Shown here one piece after another: positions 1-10,952 of a stretch of 64,000 nucleotides of DNA (the first letter of the stretch is position 1; each line of letters starts with the position of its first letter). The stretch spans positions 13,286,055 to 13,350,054 of the forward strand of contig CM060121.1 in assembly GCA_030522415.1 (NCBI GenBank), given 5' to 3'. The position numbers and the translations under genes were made by a program. Under the pieces are notes generated by a model that was not told the origin of the DNA, ran no database searches, and saw only the letters and a list, made by a program, of their open reading frames with translations. Source of the stretch: Channallabes apus. Its lineage: Eukaryota > Chordata > Actinopteri > Siluriformes > Clariidae.

Positions 1-464
1 GGAACCTGTGCTGTTTTAGCTGTCTCACAGGACATCAGTATGGTGACTAGGAGAGCAATAGTTCTCCAAACTGGATTCAAGCTGAGACATTCAAATTACC
101 AAGAAAATGGGAAGAAACTAGTTGCCATTAAAAATAACATTTGAAAGAGTCATAAAGCTGGCTGAATGTAATAAACATTAGCACTCATCTATATGCTCAA
201 TCTTAAATTCCTTTCTTGAAATTAGTTTCACAATAAAGTATTGGATATTTAATATTTACATTTACTATGAAGATGGTCTTGGACTCATCTGATGCAGACA
301 GTTGTCCTCTGATGGCTTGTGACTGCATTCACTCAATATTCAGAACTGAAAGTCGTACAAACAGTTTTGAACCTGAGCTTTCAATTACAAAAGTGTGCTC
401 CATATTAACTTGAACACCTCATGTTATATACTGAATTTCCAACTGACTAATTCACAGTATGACG
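1..464. other. Intergenic, nothing recognised
   Basis: AT-rich sequence without a convincing coding exon, RNA gene or repeat that I recognise. No upstream host gene could be identified at this edge. Confidence 0.4.
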
Positions 465-640
465 ATCGATTCCTGCTATCCGTTATCACCCAAATGAGGA
501 TGGCTTCCCTGTTGAGTCTGGTTTCTCTCAAGGTTTTTCCTATTGACATATCAGGGAGTTTTCTCTTGCCACCGTCACCCTCGGTTTGTAATCTGATCAT
601 TCTGATTTGTACACATTTTCTCACACATTTCATAGTAATT
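465..640 (+). repeat. L2 LINE 3'-UTR fragment
   Basis: Diverged copy of the same 3'-UTR seen at 47860-48216 and, on the other strand, at 7650-8000 and 50335-50600. The shared block runs through the ATGAGGATGG and TTGAGTCTGG motifs. Only the UTR is present; the terminal GAATT-type tail is not clear. Short open frames here on both strands are not genes. Confidence 0.6.
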
Positions 641-693
641 TACCTCCAAATAATATATTTAAGAACTCTAGCGGCATAATAATTAAGGAATAG

Positions 694-717
694 CCCTAAT
701 CCTAACCCTAACCCTAC
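694..717. repeat. Short interstitial telomere-like repeat
   Basis: About four CCCTAA-type units, the second imperfect. Too short to say more than that it matches the vertebrate telomere hexamer. Confidence 0.6.
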
Positions 718-929
718 AGAATAATTAAGTTTTGATAGTTCACTTGGGAATTGGCTTTGCAAGACAAAAAGGAAAATGTTCATCAATTGATGTGTGATGG
801 CAGGTAAGATTTAGAACACTGTGTTTATATATAAGACCCATCTCACAAAATATGATGTGTTTTTTTTATGTGCGTTAACTTTAATGTTTACCTGTAAATT
901 CAAGAATTACTCTATTATTGTCAAAACAG

Positions 930-1100
930 GTATTCATTCATTCATTCATTCATAAACCCTGTTCAGGGTCATGATAGATCCCATTAACATTCCATTCAAG
1001 GTGGAAGAATTCACCCCAGATGGAGCAGCAGTCCATCACAGCACACACCTTCACATAATGCACACACCTTCACACACTCATTTACAACTATTTATACATC
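930..1100 (-). repeat. Degenerate tRNA-SINE 3' fragment
   Basis: Starts with a (CATT)n run followed by a diverged form of the GTTCAGGGTC block and the CA-rich part of the SINE found intact at 62235-62612. On the + strand it reads tail first, so the SINE lies on the minus strand; its tRNA head is missing. Confidence 0.5.
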
Positions 1101-2394
1101 AGCACATTTTTTTAAACCAGATGAACATCAAAGGGACATGTAGTGAATGTTTTTTTTGGAAACCTTATAATTTAACCACAAATTAATTCCTTATTTGAAA
1201 ATAGTTTTAAAGTTTAAAGATATATATTTTTAATAAACTGCATAATGATGTCATATAACAATTTTGCAAAAATATTTTTTGTAAACTTGTCTAAGCAACA
1301 GTGTGATTTTGCATCTTAAGCAGTTATTATTAAATATAAGAAAAAATGCTGTCTTGGACCAAACAGCAATGATGCTTTTAAGATCAAAAATGGAAGAGAA
1401 GCTTACAGTTTACTAATTTCTACTTCAACAGTCATAAATGGATTGGTTCTAATTTTCTGGGAAGTATTGTATTAAAAACATGATGCACCCTGGAACTTTA
1501 ACAATGAATGAACGCTGACCAGCGAAATTTCAATAATTATGCCATTTGAAACATACTTTACATCATAATCTTTACTGTCTCTTTAGAATTACATTGGGTT
1601 GATATACAAAATAATGGTTCCTAGTTTAGACGGCGCTTGTTGTTTCTTTTGCAGTAGCATGTACATGCATGTACTGTACTGTACATTATTAAGAAAAAAA
1701 TATGATAGAAAATCTTTTCCTTAATAATATTTTCCTAGAAATAGTTGATGAAGTGCAGTCGCTCGTCCATTTGCAGGTTTTAACATATCTTATGCTCCTT
1801 TGTGCATCAATGTTTAATTGACCAAACAGAGAATTTATGCATGAAATAAAATAAGCAGTGATGTAAAAAGCTGGCATAGTTTTTCCAAGTTTCTTGGAAC
1901 TAAAGCTTATGACCTTTATAAAAGAAGACCATTAGAAAATACCATTGCACTGAAGTGGTGTATTAGTCTGTTTCTGCTGGAGAAGATACATTTTCCAGAG
2001 ACACTTACAGTACAAAGGAAACAAATTGCGGCACATATAGGTTTTTCCTCTTAGAAGATGTGGGCGCTGCAGGGATTTGAGTTATACTATTTTTTGCTCA
2101 ATGAGCAATCAAGTCTCTAGCACCAGTGAACACCTACATACATTCAGAACCCCAGCATTTCAGCTGAACTCAAATGAAACTGCAATAGCAGGTAATGGTG
2201 TCCAGACCCTCTTGGCACAGAACCCGTAAGCACTTTTCACCCGATGTGGATTATCAGGATATAACTGTGGTGAGTTGCTTTATGCCACTTTATTTTTTTT
2301 ATTCTGCACACTTCATGAGATGTTTGTGCACTGTTTCAAAACTAAATTGAATCTAACGGAGAGGATGAACTAAGAGTATTACACATTCCGTATG

Positions 2395-2632
2395 GGCAGA
2401 AAATTAAAGTGCTTAATCAACAAAGTTGGGCTGCTCCCAGTGGGGGGTCGCCACACTGGACCAACTGATCCACACAACAATTTGGCACAGGTTATACACT
2501 GGATGCCCTTTCTGACAAAACACTCCCATTTTATCCAGGCTTATGACCGGCACTGCATCCAGGATCTGGGAATCAAACTCAGGCCGTCTGCATGGTAGGC
2601 AAGAAACCAACCACTGAGCCACCAATGCCCCA
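2395..2632 (-). repeat. tRNA-derived SINE with RTE-type 3' tail
   Basis: On the minus strand the element begins with a tRNA-like head (A-box-like GGCTCAGTGGTTGG, B-box-like GAGTTTGATTCC). Its body resembles the 5' end of the RTE LINE at about 45830-45900, through the shared GGATGCCC and TTTATCCAG words. It ends in a tail resembling the 3' end of that LINE near 41740-41765 (GGCTG-TCCC and GTCGCCACA). This fits a SINE mobilised by RTE machinery; the partnership is inference from sequence sharing. Confidence 0.6.
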
Positions 2633-2639
2633 ACACTTA

Positions 2640-3190
2640 AATCAACGTAGTCAAAGTAGTCGACATTAACACATTTGAGCAGATTTTAGCATGGCATTAA
2701 CATAAAAAATGTATATATCATATCAGACAGAGCAGATGTGGACTTATAAATAAATCGAATGGTGGCAACTTAAAGGTGAAAAAAAAGTGTCTTATGTAAG
2801 TTGCTGGGCCACTACAAGGCTCCAGAACATTGTTATATTATGATATACAGAATAAAAAGCACAGTTGTTAATGTTTATGTCTTGCAATCAGAAAAATTGT
2901 CAAACATAAAGATCTAAGAAAACTAGGTTAGATTAACGACAAGCTGGCAGGTCCTTTGGGTTGTTCCCAACATGCAGTGGTTAGTATTTCTTAGCACTTG
3001 TCCAAAGAAGGAAACCCAGTGACACCAGGGTCATGGACACCATCCCAGCTGCTCAATTTTTTATATATATTATAATAATAAATTAATATTAATGATATAC
3101 ATATACAAATAAAAGTAGGCTAAGCACATGACGCACGCGCCCTCACCTCTGTTACGGCTGCCTATTTGGCCAAAAATGATAATAATATAG
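2640..3190. other. Intergenic, nothing recognised
   Basis: No supported gene. The part from about 2935 contains weak similarity to Tc1-type sequence (CAGCTGGCAGGTC through CCCAGTGAC) that is too diverged to assign. Confidence 0.3.
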
Positions 3191-3385
3191 ACAATATGCC
3201 TGGTCCTGGAAAGAGACATCAACAAACCGGCGCCAAGAAACGAAAGAAAAAAAAAATCCCAAGATGAAGCCCGTGCATCACTTTCAGGTACGGTCATAAT
3301 CCTGGGAAACTTTATTTTATTCTGTCGACGTTAATAATGTGTTTTAATGTCGGTAATAATTTCACAACTAACGCATCTTTCTTAA

Positions 3386-3601
3386 TATGATACAGTGACT
3401 CTCCCTATAACTGTTGCCTCTGCTGAGCCAAGCTTTTCTAAAATGAAGCTCATCAAAACGTACTTGCGCTCATCTATGGCACAAGAGCGCATGAGTGGTC
3501 TGGCAATTGTCAGCATCAACTCTGAATCATCAAAGACTTTATCATATGAAGAGCTCATTTACGACTTTGCCTCAAGAAAAAGCAGAAGTGTGCCTGTGTA
3601 A
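3386..3601 (+). pseudogene. hAT transposase C-terminal dimerisation fragment
   Basis: The frame encodes a 68-residue stretch with the signature of the hAT family carboxy-terminal dimerisation domain: VASAEPSFSKMKLIK followed by YLRSSM and QERMSGLAI, then a DFASRKSR terminus and a stop. In complete hAT transposases (ZMYM1-like, hAT-5 type) this segment follows several hundred residues of RNase H-like catalytic core, none of which is present here. It is therefore a relic, probably the last exon of a formerly larger element. It is not expected to be functional. Confidence 0.7.
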
Positions 3602-3767
3602 ATTTTGAACTTTGGAAAGCTCCAGCAGATGACAGTGTTGATTTTATTTAAGTTTATTATTGTTTATTTTATTTATTATAAATGTTTTATTTAAAGTGAT
3701 ATTTTAGTATGTATTTTTTGCTGTAGAGCTACAATTGTAATTTATAAATGATACAATTTATTTATGT

Positions 3768-4083
3768 TCATTCATTCATTCATTCATTCATTTTCTATAC
3801 CGCTTAATCCTGTGTTCAGGGTCGCGGGGACCTGGAGCCTATCCCAGGAGACCTTGGGCACTAGGCGGGGTACACCCTGGACAGGGTGCCAATCCACCGC
3901 AGGGCACACACACATACACACACTCACACACCCAATCACACACTACGGGCAATTTAGGAACGCCAATCAGCTTAACCTGCATATCTTTGGGCTGTGGGAG
4001 GAAACCGGAGTACCCGGAGGAAACCCACCAAGCACGGGGAGAACATGCAAACTCCATGCACACAGAGAAGGGAATCGAGCCTG
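3768..4083 (-). repeat. tRNA-derived SINE (Mermaid-like), 5'-truncated
   Basis: A (CATT)n tail at 3768-3791 is followed by the conserved body (TATACCGCTTAATCC, CTGGACAGGGTGCCAATCC, GGGAGGAAACC) and stops inside the B-box region, so the tRNA head is lost. Same family as 62235-62612. Confidence 0.8.
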
Positions 4084-4324
4084 GCAATTTATTTATGTAT
4101 TTACTTTTATTTGAATAAAGTTCTATTTTGGCCCCTATAGTAGGTGTTTTTGTTTTATTACTTTATTTTTAATTCTGTAATATTTGGGGGAGGGGGCACA
4201 AAAGTAAATTTCTGCTTAGGGCACCGATTTGGCCACTTTGTGTGCAAGTACAGCACACACCTATAGAACCACAATGTCTATTAAGTAGTAAAAGACTAAT
4301 TATTTACTAGCCAGGGTTGTTCAC

Positions 4325-4626
4325 AGGGTGGCATGGTGGTGTATTGGTTAGCACTGTCGCCTTGCACCTTGAGGGTCCGGGTTCGAGTCCTGGCTCGATT
4401 TCTATCTCTGTGTAAATGGAGTTCTCCTTGCTTGGTGGGTTTCCTCCCACATTTCAAAGAAATGTAGGTTATGTTAATTGATGTTCCCAAATGGCCCAGA
4501 GTGTGTGCATGTATGTGTGTCCTGTGATGGATTGGCACCCTGTCCAGGGTGTACCCTGCCTTGTGCCCTAAGTCTCCTGGGATAGGCTCCAGGACCCCGC
4601 ATATGGGATAAAGTGGTATAGAAAAT
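4325..4626 (+). repeat. tRNA-derived SINE (Mermaid-like)
   Basis: Nearly complete copy: A-box-like GGTTAGCACTGTCGCC, B box GGGTTCGAGTCC, then the conserved body ending at GGTATAGAAAATC. Diverged by small deletions. Confidence 0.8.
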
Positions 4627-4639
4627 CAAATACACCACC

Positions 4640-5826
4640 ATTTACAGTATGGGATTGGCAGACACCTTTATCCTGCGCTACTTCATTTTTATTTTATTAT
4701 GCATCTGAATGGTTGAAGAACCTTGTTTGAACATGGGACTTTGCAATCAGTAGCCCAGTGCCTTAACCACCAACAATTTTCCTTTGTGGTTGGTTTATTT
4801 GTTAAATTTTTCCTAAAACCAAAGTAGCGGTCCAGGAGTGGCCTTTTTCCCAGGAAAATTGTGTAACAGGTCACCGTGATATGCATTCTTCACCATTTTG
4901 CACAACGTGTTTGTGCAACATACTGTAGCAGTTACCCGGATGTGCAGAAAAAAAAATCATGCCACATAATTTGTTTTAGGAATTTTTGACAAATAAGATC
5001 CATTGCCATTTTTCATAATCAATTGCTTGAAATGCACAGGAAATCAAATGATTATCTTTGATGATCAGTTTTTCTGTGCATTTCAAGTGATCGTCCCATT
5101 AGTAATTATTAGATACTTTTTGCTGAACATTGCAAAACAACTACTGTAAGTTCAACAGGATAGGAGCTGCTAAAATGGGATGCCACAATGTTTTGAGTAA
5201 ACCAATATAGCCTGTTATATTGTTATGAAATCTCCAAAGTATGACCCGCTCTCTGTTTTGAAACACTTATGATCCTATATTGGCTAGAGGCCCTAAATTG
5301 GAAAGTCCGTTTCATCGCTGTGCAGCTCTCTAACTCATGAACCCATTAAGAGCCATATTAGAAAGTGCACACTGGATAGCGATAAAGTATACTTTGCAGA
5401 CTTGTTCTCCAAGCCAGTAAAGCAAAGGTTTTATGCAATTAAAATTGGGTTTTGTCTGGCAGAAGTGCACCGTCATAAAAGAATGATTGAGTTTTGAGTT
5501 GCAATCAGAGGTCAGAGAGCACATAATGGGATCTGCTCACACTTTACTGCGGTAGCAAGACCTGTCATGGAAGCCTGTTCTACGCTGTGATTTTGATAGC
5601 CTTTTAAGATTATTACTTGTCACACTATAAAACATGATTCCAATAAAACTTTATGTAATGTTCAAAGACACAGTGTTATCAAATGTTCTGTTTCTTGTTG
5701 TTTTGCTAACAAAAGTAGATCCTAAGGAAGTCACTGTCAATCTACTGTATAGCATGTTGTATAGCTTGCTTCTTTAGCGTGCACACTCTCATTATCAGTG
5801 TTTTTGGTTTATGTGGCTTTAAATAG
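4640..5826. other. Intergenic, nothing recognised
   Basis: No supported gene, RNA or repeat family. Open frames here are short and on both strands without coding character. Confidence 0.4.
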
Positions 5827-6061
5827 TGGTGGCATGATGGCTTAGTGGTGAGCAATGTCGCCTTGCACCTCCAGGGTCCGCGTTCGATTTCCCGGCCAGG
5901 TTCAATCCTCAGGTTCAGGTTCTCGTCTCTAAGTGCATGTAGTTTGCATGTTCTCCCCTGTGCTTGGTGGCTTTCCTCTGCGTACTCCGGTTTCCTCCCA
6001 CAGTGCAAAGACATGCGGATTGAGCTAATTGGTGTACTGAAATTGCCTGTAGTGTGCGGAT

Positions 6062-6092
<31 letters not shown>

Positions 6093-6215
6093 CCTTGCGA
6101 TGGATTGGCACCCTGTCCAGGGTGTACCCTACCTCGTGCCATACAGTAAGTCTCCTGGGATAGGCTCCAGGCCCCCCGCGATCCTGAATACAGGATGAAG
6201 CGGTATAGACGATGA
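5827..6215 (+). repeat. tRNA-derived SINE (Mermaid-like) with (TG)n expansion
   Basis: tRNA-like head with B-box GTTCGATTTCC, full conserved body, and a (TG)n run at about 6062-6091 where other copies have only a short TGTG stretch. The end carries GGTATAGACGATGAGTAAG. Confidence 0.85.
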
Positions 6216-6911
6216 GTAAGTGAGCTTTGGGTTTCGAGCTCTGACAAAATCTTTACAGAAAAATAGTTGATCATTTGAAGTTTAAATTAATTAGTCTCTA
6301 CTGATTTTCAGATTCATGCCCAGCTTGATGAATGAGGGTAAACACATTTGCAAAATTGCAAAAAGTAAACGAAAACATTCTATTACACAGAATAAATACC
6401 CTTATTTCCTCAAGCTCACTTTGAAGAATGTTCCAGTGAAAGCTCAGATCAAAGTGATTGATGACAAAAGCAGTACTCAGTAATTCCCTTTAATTACCCG
6501 TCAGTCTTTTAGGGATCTTCATTGTATAATCTGAAACCGAGAACATGCTTTTGCACAATCTGTTGTAGAATTCAGCAAAGAGTTTATTGGGTTCATCTTG
6601 TACTGTGTGACAAGTAATAATCTTAATAAAAAGAAATAAGAAGACCAGGTTGAACCAGTGATTACATTTCTTACTCTTCCTAAAATGAAAAAAGAATATA
6701 AAGTAATACTTCTTCAGTGAACCAGTTGTAGAGGACATTAAGTGCTTGTTGAAAGTTTTACAATTCAATGATTTATGTGGTTTTTAATGTTTAATATTAA
6801 TAATATTGTTTAGCACTCCCTGGACCCGGGAATAGAGTACAACTTTTTTATTATTTATATGAGATTTGGGACTTTATTATTTATTTATTTAAAAAATATA
6901 TATATTCTATT
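6216..6911. other. Intergenic, nothing recognised
   Basis: No supported feature. A minus-strand open frame of 92 codons at 6490-6768 shows no recognisable domain and lies in AT-rich sequence. Confidence 0.35.
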
Positions 6912-7190
6912 CAAGCAGCACAGTGGCTTATTGTTTACTGTAGTGGCTCACACCTCCAAGGTGTCTCACCTCTGGTCTATATGTATGTTGTTTGCATGTT
7001 CTCCCTGTTTCCCTCCCACAGTCCATAGTCTTATAGTCTAATTGGCTTTTCCAAATTGCTTGTAATGTGTGATTAGTGGGGTGAATGAGTGTGTGCTTGT
7101 GCTCTGAGTTGGTTTGGCACCCTGTCCATGGTGTCCCCAGCTGAGTTCCTTCGAAAAGAATCCGGACCCACTGCAACCTTGACAAACATT
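6912..7190 (+). repeat. Degenerate tRNA-derived SINE
   Basis: Heavily mutated copy: CACCTCCAAGG, TTTGCATGTTCTCCC, TCCCACAGTCCATAG and GGCACCCTGTCCATGGTG can be aligned to the SINE at 4325-4626; the head is barely recognisable. Confidence 0.65.
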
Positions 7191-7649
7191 CATTATGGAC
7201 AAATACATGGATTCTAATTTCCAATTGAGCTCTCTCTGATTAGTATTAGATTGTTATTAGGCAATCCTACAGTATATGCGATGCCAATATCATTATATCA
7301 GATGGTTTTGCCTTCTTTGACTTTTTGCAGGAACAAAAGCTGATGGACTCACCAAGAGATGAGCACCACTTTTTGTAAAAGTTTGAGATGCCTGTTGTCC
7401 TCTTGTTCACTAAAGATGTAGCTAACGACATCAAGTTGTTTCTACATATACAGTACATGAATGAAGTGAAGAAAAAAGAAATTAAGCATTTTTTTCTTTC
7501 CTGTTTCACTTCCATACATTTACTGACATGGACTTATTTTTCACTGAATTGTTTGTTGTTTACTACATATCTTCTATCTAAATAAAAGAAAGGGTTTGTC
7601 GTACAGTGGTCACAACTCCCTTGGAGGACCCAAAACCTACAAGTATGAT

Positions 7650-9430
7650 CAATTCAATTCAATTCAATTTTATTTGTATAGCGCTTTTAACAATTGACAT
7701 TGTCTCAAAGCAGCTTTACACAATCAAAATAATTATTTAAGTTTGTATGGAATGTGAATGTGTATGAATCAAAATGGTCAGATAGTCCCTGGTGAGCAAG
7801 CAGAGGGTGACAGTGGCAAGAAAAACTCCCTGAGATGGTAATAGGAAGAAACCTTGAGAGGAACCAGACTCAACAGGGAACCCATCCTCATCTGGGTGAA
7901 ACAGATAGCAGGAATTGATCTGCATTTATACAGTGTGTTAGGTGGCAGGCAGTTCAGCTATAATAGTTGATGTTAATTGATGTTAATATGGAGTCCAGGT
8001 AGTTATTGGAGACTCAGATAGACTTGTAGAAAGTTCCAGTCCTGAACTATCGAACTGTCAAGTCCTCAGAGAAACAGCTGCTAACACCAGTCGAGGCCAG
8101 AACCATCTTCTAAGTAGATAGAATCATCCCCAGACACCAGACGCATCCCAAAGAGACACATGGGGCATCCATGCGACGAGACCTCCAACCAGAAACGGGG
8201 CACCAGGATGGATCAGACAGGTCCGGAGGGCAGAGGGAGTCTGGGTCACTGGCAACTCAGGAATGACATGTGTAGCTCGACAGAGAGAGAGAGAGAGAGA
8301 CAGGGGGAGAGAGGGAAGAGAAAGAGGGGGCGAAAGAGCAGAAGAGGAGAGATGGCAGTTAGGTATGGTCACAGTCACATAATGTATAATGTGAATGTAT
8401 ATTTACTGTAGAGTGCAAGCAGGGACTCCAGCAGGACTAACCATGACAGCACAACTACAAGGGAGAGCCAGAAGGAAACACAAACATGAGGGCTCCCTGA
8501 GATGTAAAGCAAACAATCACCTCACCGTCAACAAACCTGAGTGATCAAATGAGAGTGAGGAAGACAGCATCTAAACATACCAGTTCACCATAATACTCTA
8601 TGTCCATGAGTCCCCCAGATCTGCTCCTTTACCTAAGGCAAATCTATTTATAAAAATGCTTGACTAAATAAATAGGTTTTTAGCCTTAAACACTGAGACT
8701 GTGTCTGAGTCCCGAACACTACAGTATTTGGAAGACTATTCCATAATTTTGGGGCTTTGTAAGAAAAAACTCTGCCCCCAGCTGTGGTTTTCATAACACA
8801 TGGTACTGACAAGCATCCTGCATCCTTTGATCGAAGTAGGTGTGGCGGATCGTAAGACACTAGCAGTTCGCTCAGATACTGTGGCGCGAGACCATTTAAT
8901 ACTTTATACTGTATGTCAAGAGTAGTATTTTAAAATCAATGCGAAATTTCACAGGGAGCCAATGCAGTGAAGATAGGATAGGGGTGATGTGCTCATATCT
9001 TCTGGTTCTAGTGAGGACTCTCGCTGCTGCATTCTGGACTAGCTGAAGCTTGTTTATGCACCTAACTGAACAACCAGACAGTAAGGCATTACAATAGTCC
9101 AACCTAGAGGTGATAAAAGCATGAACTAGTTTTTCTGCATCATTTAGCGACAATATATTTCTTATCTAGCGATATTTTTGAGGTAAAAGAATGCTATCCT
9201 GGTAATATTATCTACGTGAGCTTCAAATGAAAGACTGGAATCTATAATTACGCCAAGGTCTTTTACTGTTGCACTTTATGGAACAGAAAGGCCATCTAAA
9301 GTTACGGTGTGATCTAAAATTTTACTCCTAGCTGTATGCGGTCCTATGACTAGAACTTCTGTCTTATCCGGATTAAGCAGAAGGAAGTTAATTAGCATCC
9401 AATTTCTTATGTCCTGCACACATTGCTCAT
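7650..9430 (-). mobile_element. L2-type LINE, 5'-truncated, 3' complete
   Basis: On the minus strand this is the carboxy-terminal part of an L2 reverse transcriptase (9430 down to 8648), then about 950 bp of 3'-UTR, ending at 7655-7674 in tandem GAATT units, the kind of short repeat tail that L2-type LINEs carry. The 5' end is lost at about 9430, where a SINE-like sequence abuts. A GA-rich microsatellite lies in the UTR at 8279-8345. The copy at 50335-53690 is close to this one across the whole length. Confidence 0.85.
8648..9430 (-). pseudogene. L2 LINE reverse transcriptase, C-terminal fragment
   Basis: Three minus-strand frames together cover the end of the reverse transcriptase. The segment at 9430-9276 has QDIRNWMLINFLLLN and DKTEVLVIG; 9153-8896 has AFITSRLDYCNALLSG and LQLVQNAAARVLTRTRR; 8860-8648 has AFSYKAPKLWNSLPN. 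These are the hallmark blocks after the catalytic palm in L2/CR1-type LINEs. Frameshifts and stops separate the frames (the interval at 9276-9153 is frame-shifted), and the YADD active site is absent because of 5' truncation. It is a non-coding relic. Confidence 0.85.
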
Positions 9431-9435
9431 TGTTT

Positions 9436-9595
9436 GAGGAACTGGACTGTGTTTCGGAAGGTCTCAGGTTCAAATCCCATGACCACTAAGTTGGCACTGT
9501 TGGGCCCTTGAGCGAGGCCCACGACTGCTCAGATGTATAATGAGATAAAAATGTAAGTTGCTTTGGATAAGGGTGTCTAATGAATGGTAATTGCC
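9436..9595 (+). repeat. tRNA-derived SINE 3' fragment (second family)
   Basis: Contains a B-box-like CAGGTTCAAATCCC, then CACTGTTGGGCCC, TGAGCGAGGCCC and TAAGTTGCTTTGGATAAGGGTGTC, words that recur in a widespread teleost SINE. It is distinct from the GAAT-tail SINE elsewhere in the window. Confidence 0.55.
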
Positions 9596-9599
9596 GGAA

Positions 9600-9880
9600 C
9601 TTAAACTTGCACCATAAATATAATCAAAATATTGAGTAGAAGAGAAGTAATGTGCAGGATTATAAACCGTAAGTTTAGACAGTGTACTGCGCATGCATCA
9701 AACTGGGCAAGACTGATTAGATTTTTTTTTAATGGAACTTTTGCATTACTTAGATACAGTATCTGCAAGAAGTTTAACCTGCAAATTAAATTGTGCGTAA
9801 AAACGATGTTATGAACGTTATGTGCCGGATTTAATAATCTACTTTAAAATAAGCTTCTAACAAGCTACTTACAATGTAAA
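9600..9880 (+). repeat. Unclassified repeat, related to 25430-25740
   Basis: Shares the words GCACCATAAAT, ATCAAAATATTGAGTA, ATGTTATGAACGTTATGTG and GGATTTAATAATCTA with the segment at 25430-25740. I could not assign a class; no inverted termini seen. Confidence 0.45.
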
Positions 9881-9935
9881 CAAACACCTGCACAAACAGA
9901 TATTAATTAGAAATGCTAAACTGAATATTTTTATT

Positions 9936-9992
9936 ATATATATATATATACAGTATATATATATATATAATATATAATATATATATATATAT
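9936..9992. repeat. (TA)n microsatellite
   Basis: Nearly pure TA dinucleotides with two small interruptions. Confidence 0.9.
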
Positions 9993-9999
9993 TCACCGC

Positions 10000-10950
10000 A
10001 CCAGTAAAACACCACCTAATTAAACATTTTGATCTATGTATTTGCTAGGTTTATGGGTTCGTTATAGCAAGCAAATCACCAAACGTTTTACGAACACACT
10101 GAAATAATGGGATCATGATACTAAAATTGGACATACAAATCTGAGTTGACTTCCAGCCCAGAGTAAAATGCAATATAGTTTGAATAAATTTTCAAAATGT
10201 ATTTATAAAGCTCAAGGCGTAATTTTAGGTTCTAAATTGGTCAAGATCTCCAACCATGGAACCCTCATACAGTTGTATGTAAAATTGTAAAAGTGTAAGA
10301 TTTAATTGTGTATGCACTACTATTGCATACACATTACAGGCAATTTGGAAAAGCCTATTACATGAAGGGTGGGAGGAATGTTATTCTTTGTTTGCTAATT
10401 ATATTGACTCAAGAAAGCCAAGCACTTTATTTACAGTTAGTAATTGTTATTCAGCACTATTATACAAGGGAGCAGGATAATAAAACAAAATAAATCAATA
10501 AATATATATTCCAAAGATTTTGTCACTGCTCTTGGCCAGGATCTGTGCAATTTCTTTTCTAATTATGCAAATATGAAATTTATGTCATGTTACTGTATGT
10601 AGGAGTGGTATCATGTTAGAAATGTGGCAAAGATAAGCCAGTAGACAGGTTTGTATATTTTCACTCTTGTGTATCAGGAGCCGAAATAAAAAACTTTAAG
10701 TCAGAGGGAAAAAAATTTAAGCAAATAATTAAAGGCAAACATTTCCTTCAATTCCTTATGTGACCCTCAATTAATAGAGTATCACACAGAATAATTCAGC
10801 CTATACTGTAATAGTCAGTACCACTGAGACTATATCAGGGTTCATGTATTTTGGGAATGTTGGTTTATTTAGTAAGGTACATTTCATGGTCAAGGACATT
10901 AAATGTGGACTCTGTGGAAGCATTAATATCACAAATCAGATGTCAATATC
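10000..10950. other. Intergenic, nothing recognised
   Basis: AT-rich, no gene or repeat recognised. Confidence 0.35.
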
Positions 10951-10952
10951 TA

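Larger units (their letters stand above)
3197..4245 (+). mobile_element. hAT element relic (ZMYM1-like type), deleted centre
   Basis: A short Lys/Arg-rich start (ATG at 3197) followed by a possible donor at about 3288 lies just upstream of the carboxy-terminal hAT dimerisation segment (3395-3601). The GGGGGCACAAAAG and TTAGGGCACC blocks near 4190-4225 resemble the 3' terminal region of this hAT type. The middle of the transposase is missing, and a SINE sits at 3768-4083. Ends and target duplication could not be fixed. Confidence 0.4.

Noticed and set aside
6061..6091. Repeat arrays considered as CRISPR-like
   Set aside because: All tandem repeats here are simple dinucleotide or short SINE-tail repeats without unique spacers, in a vertebrate genome.
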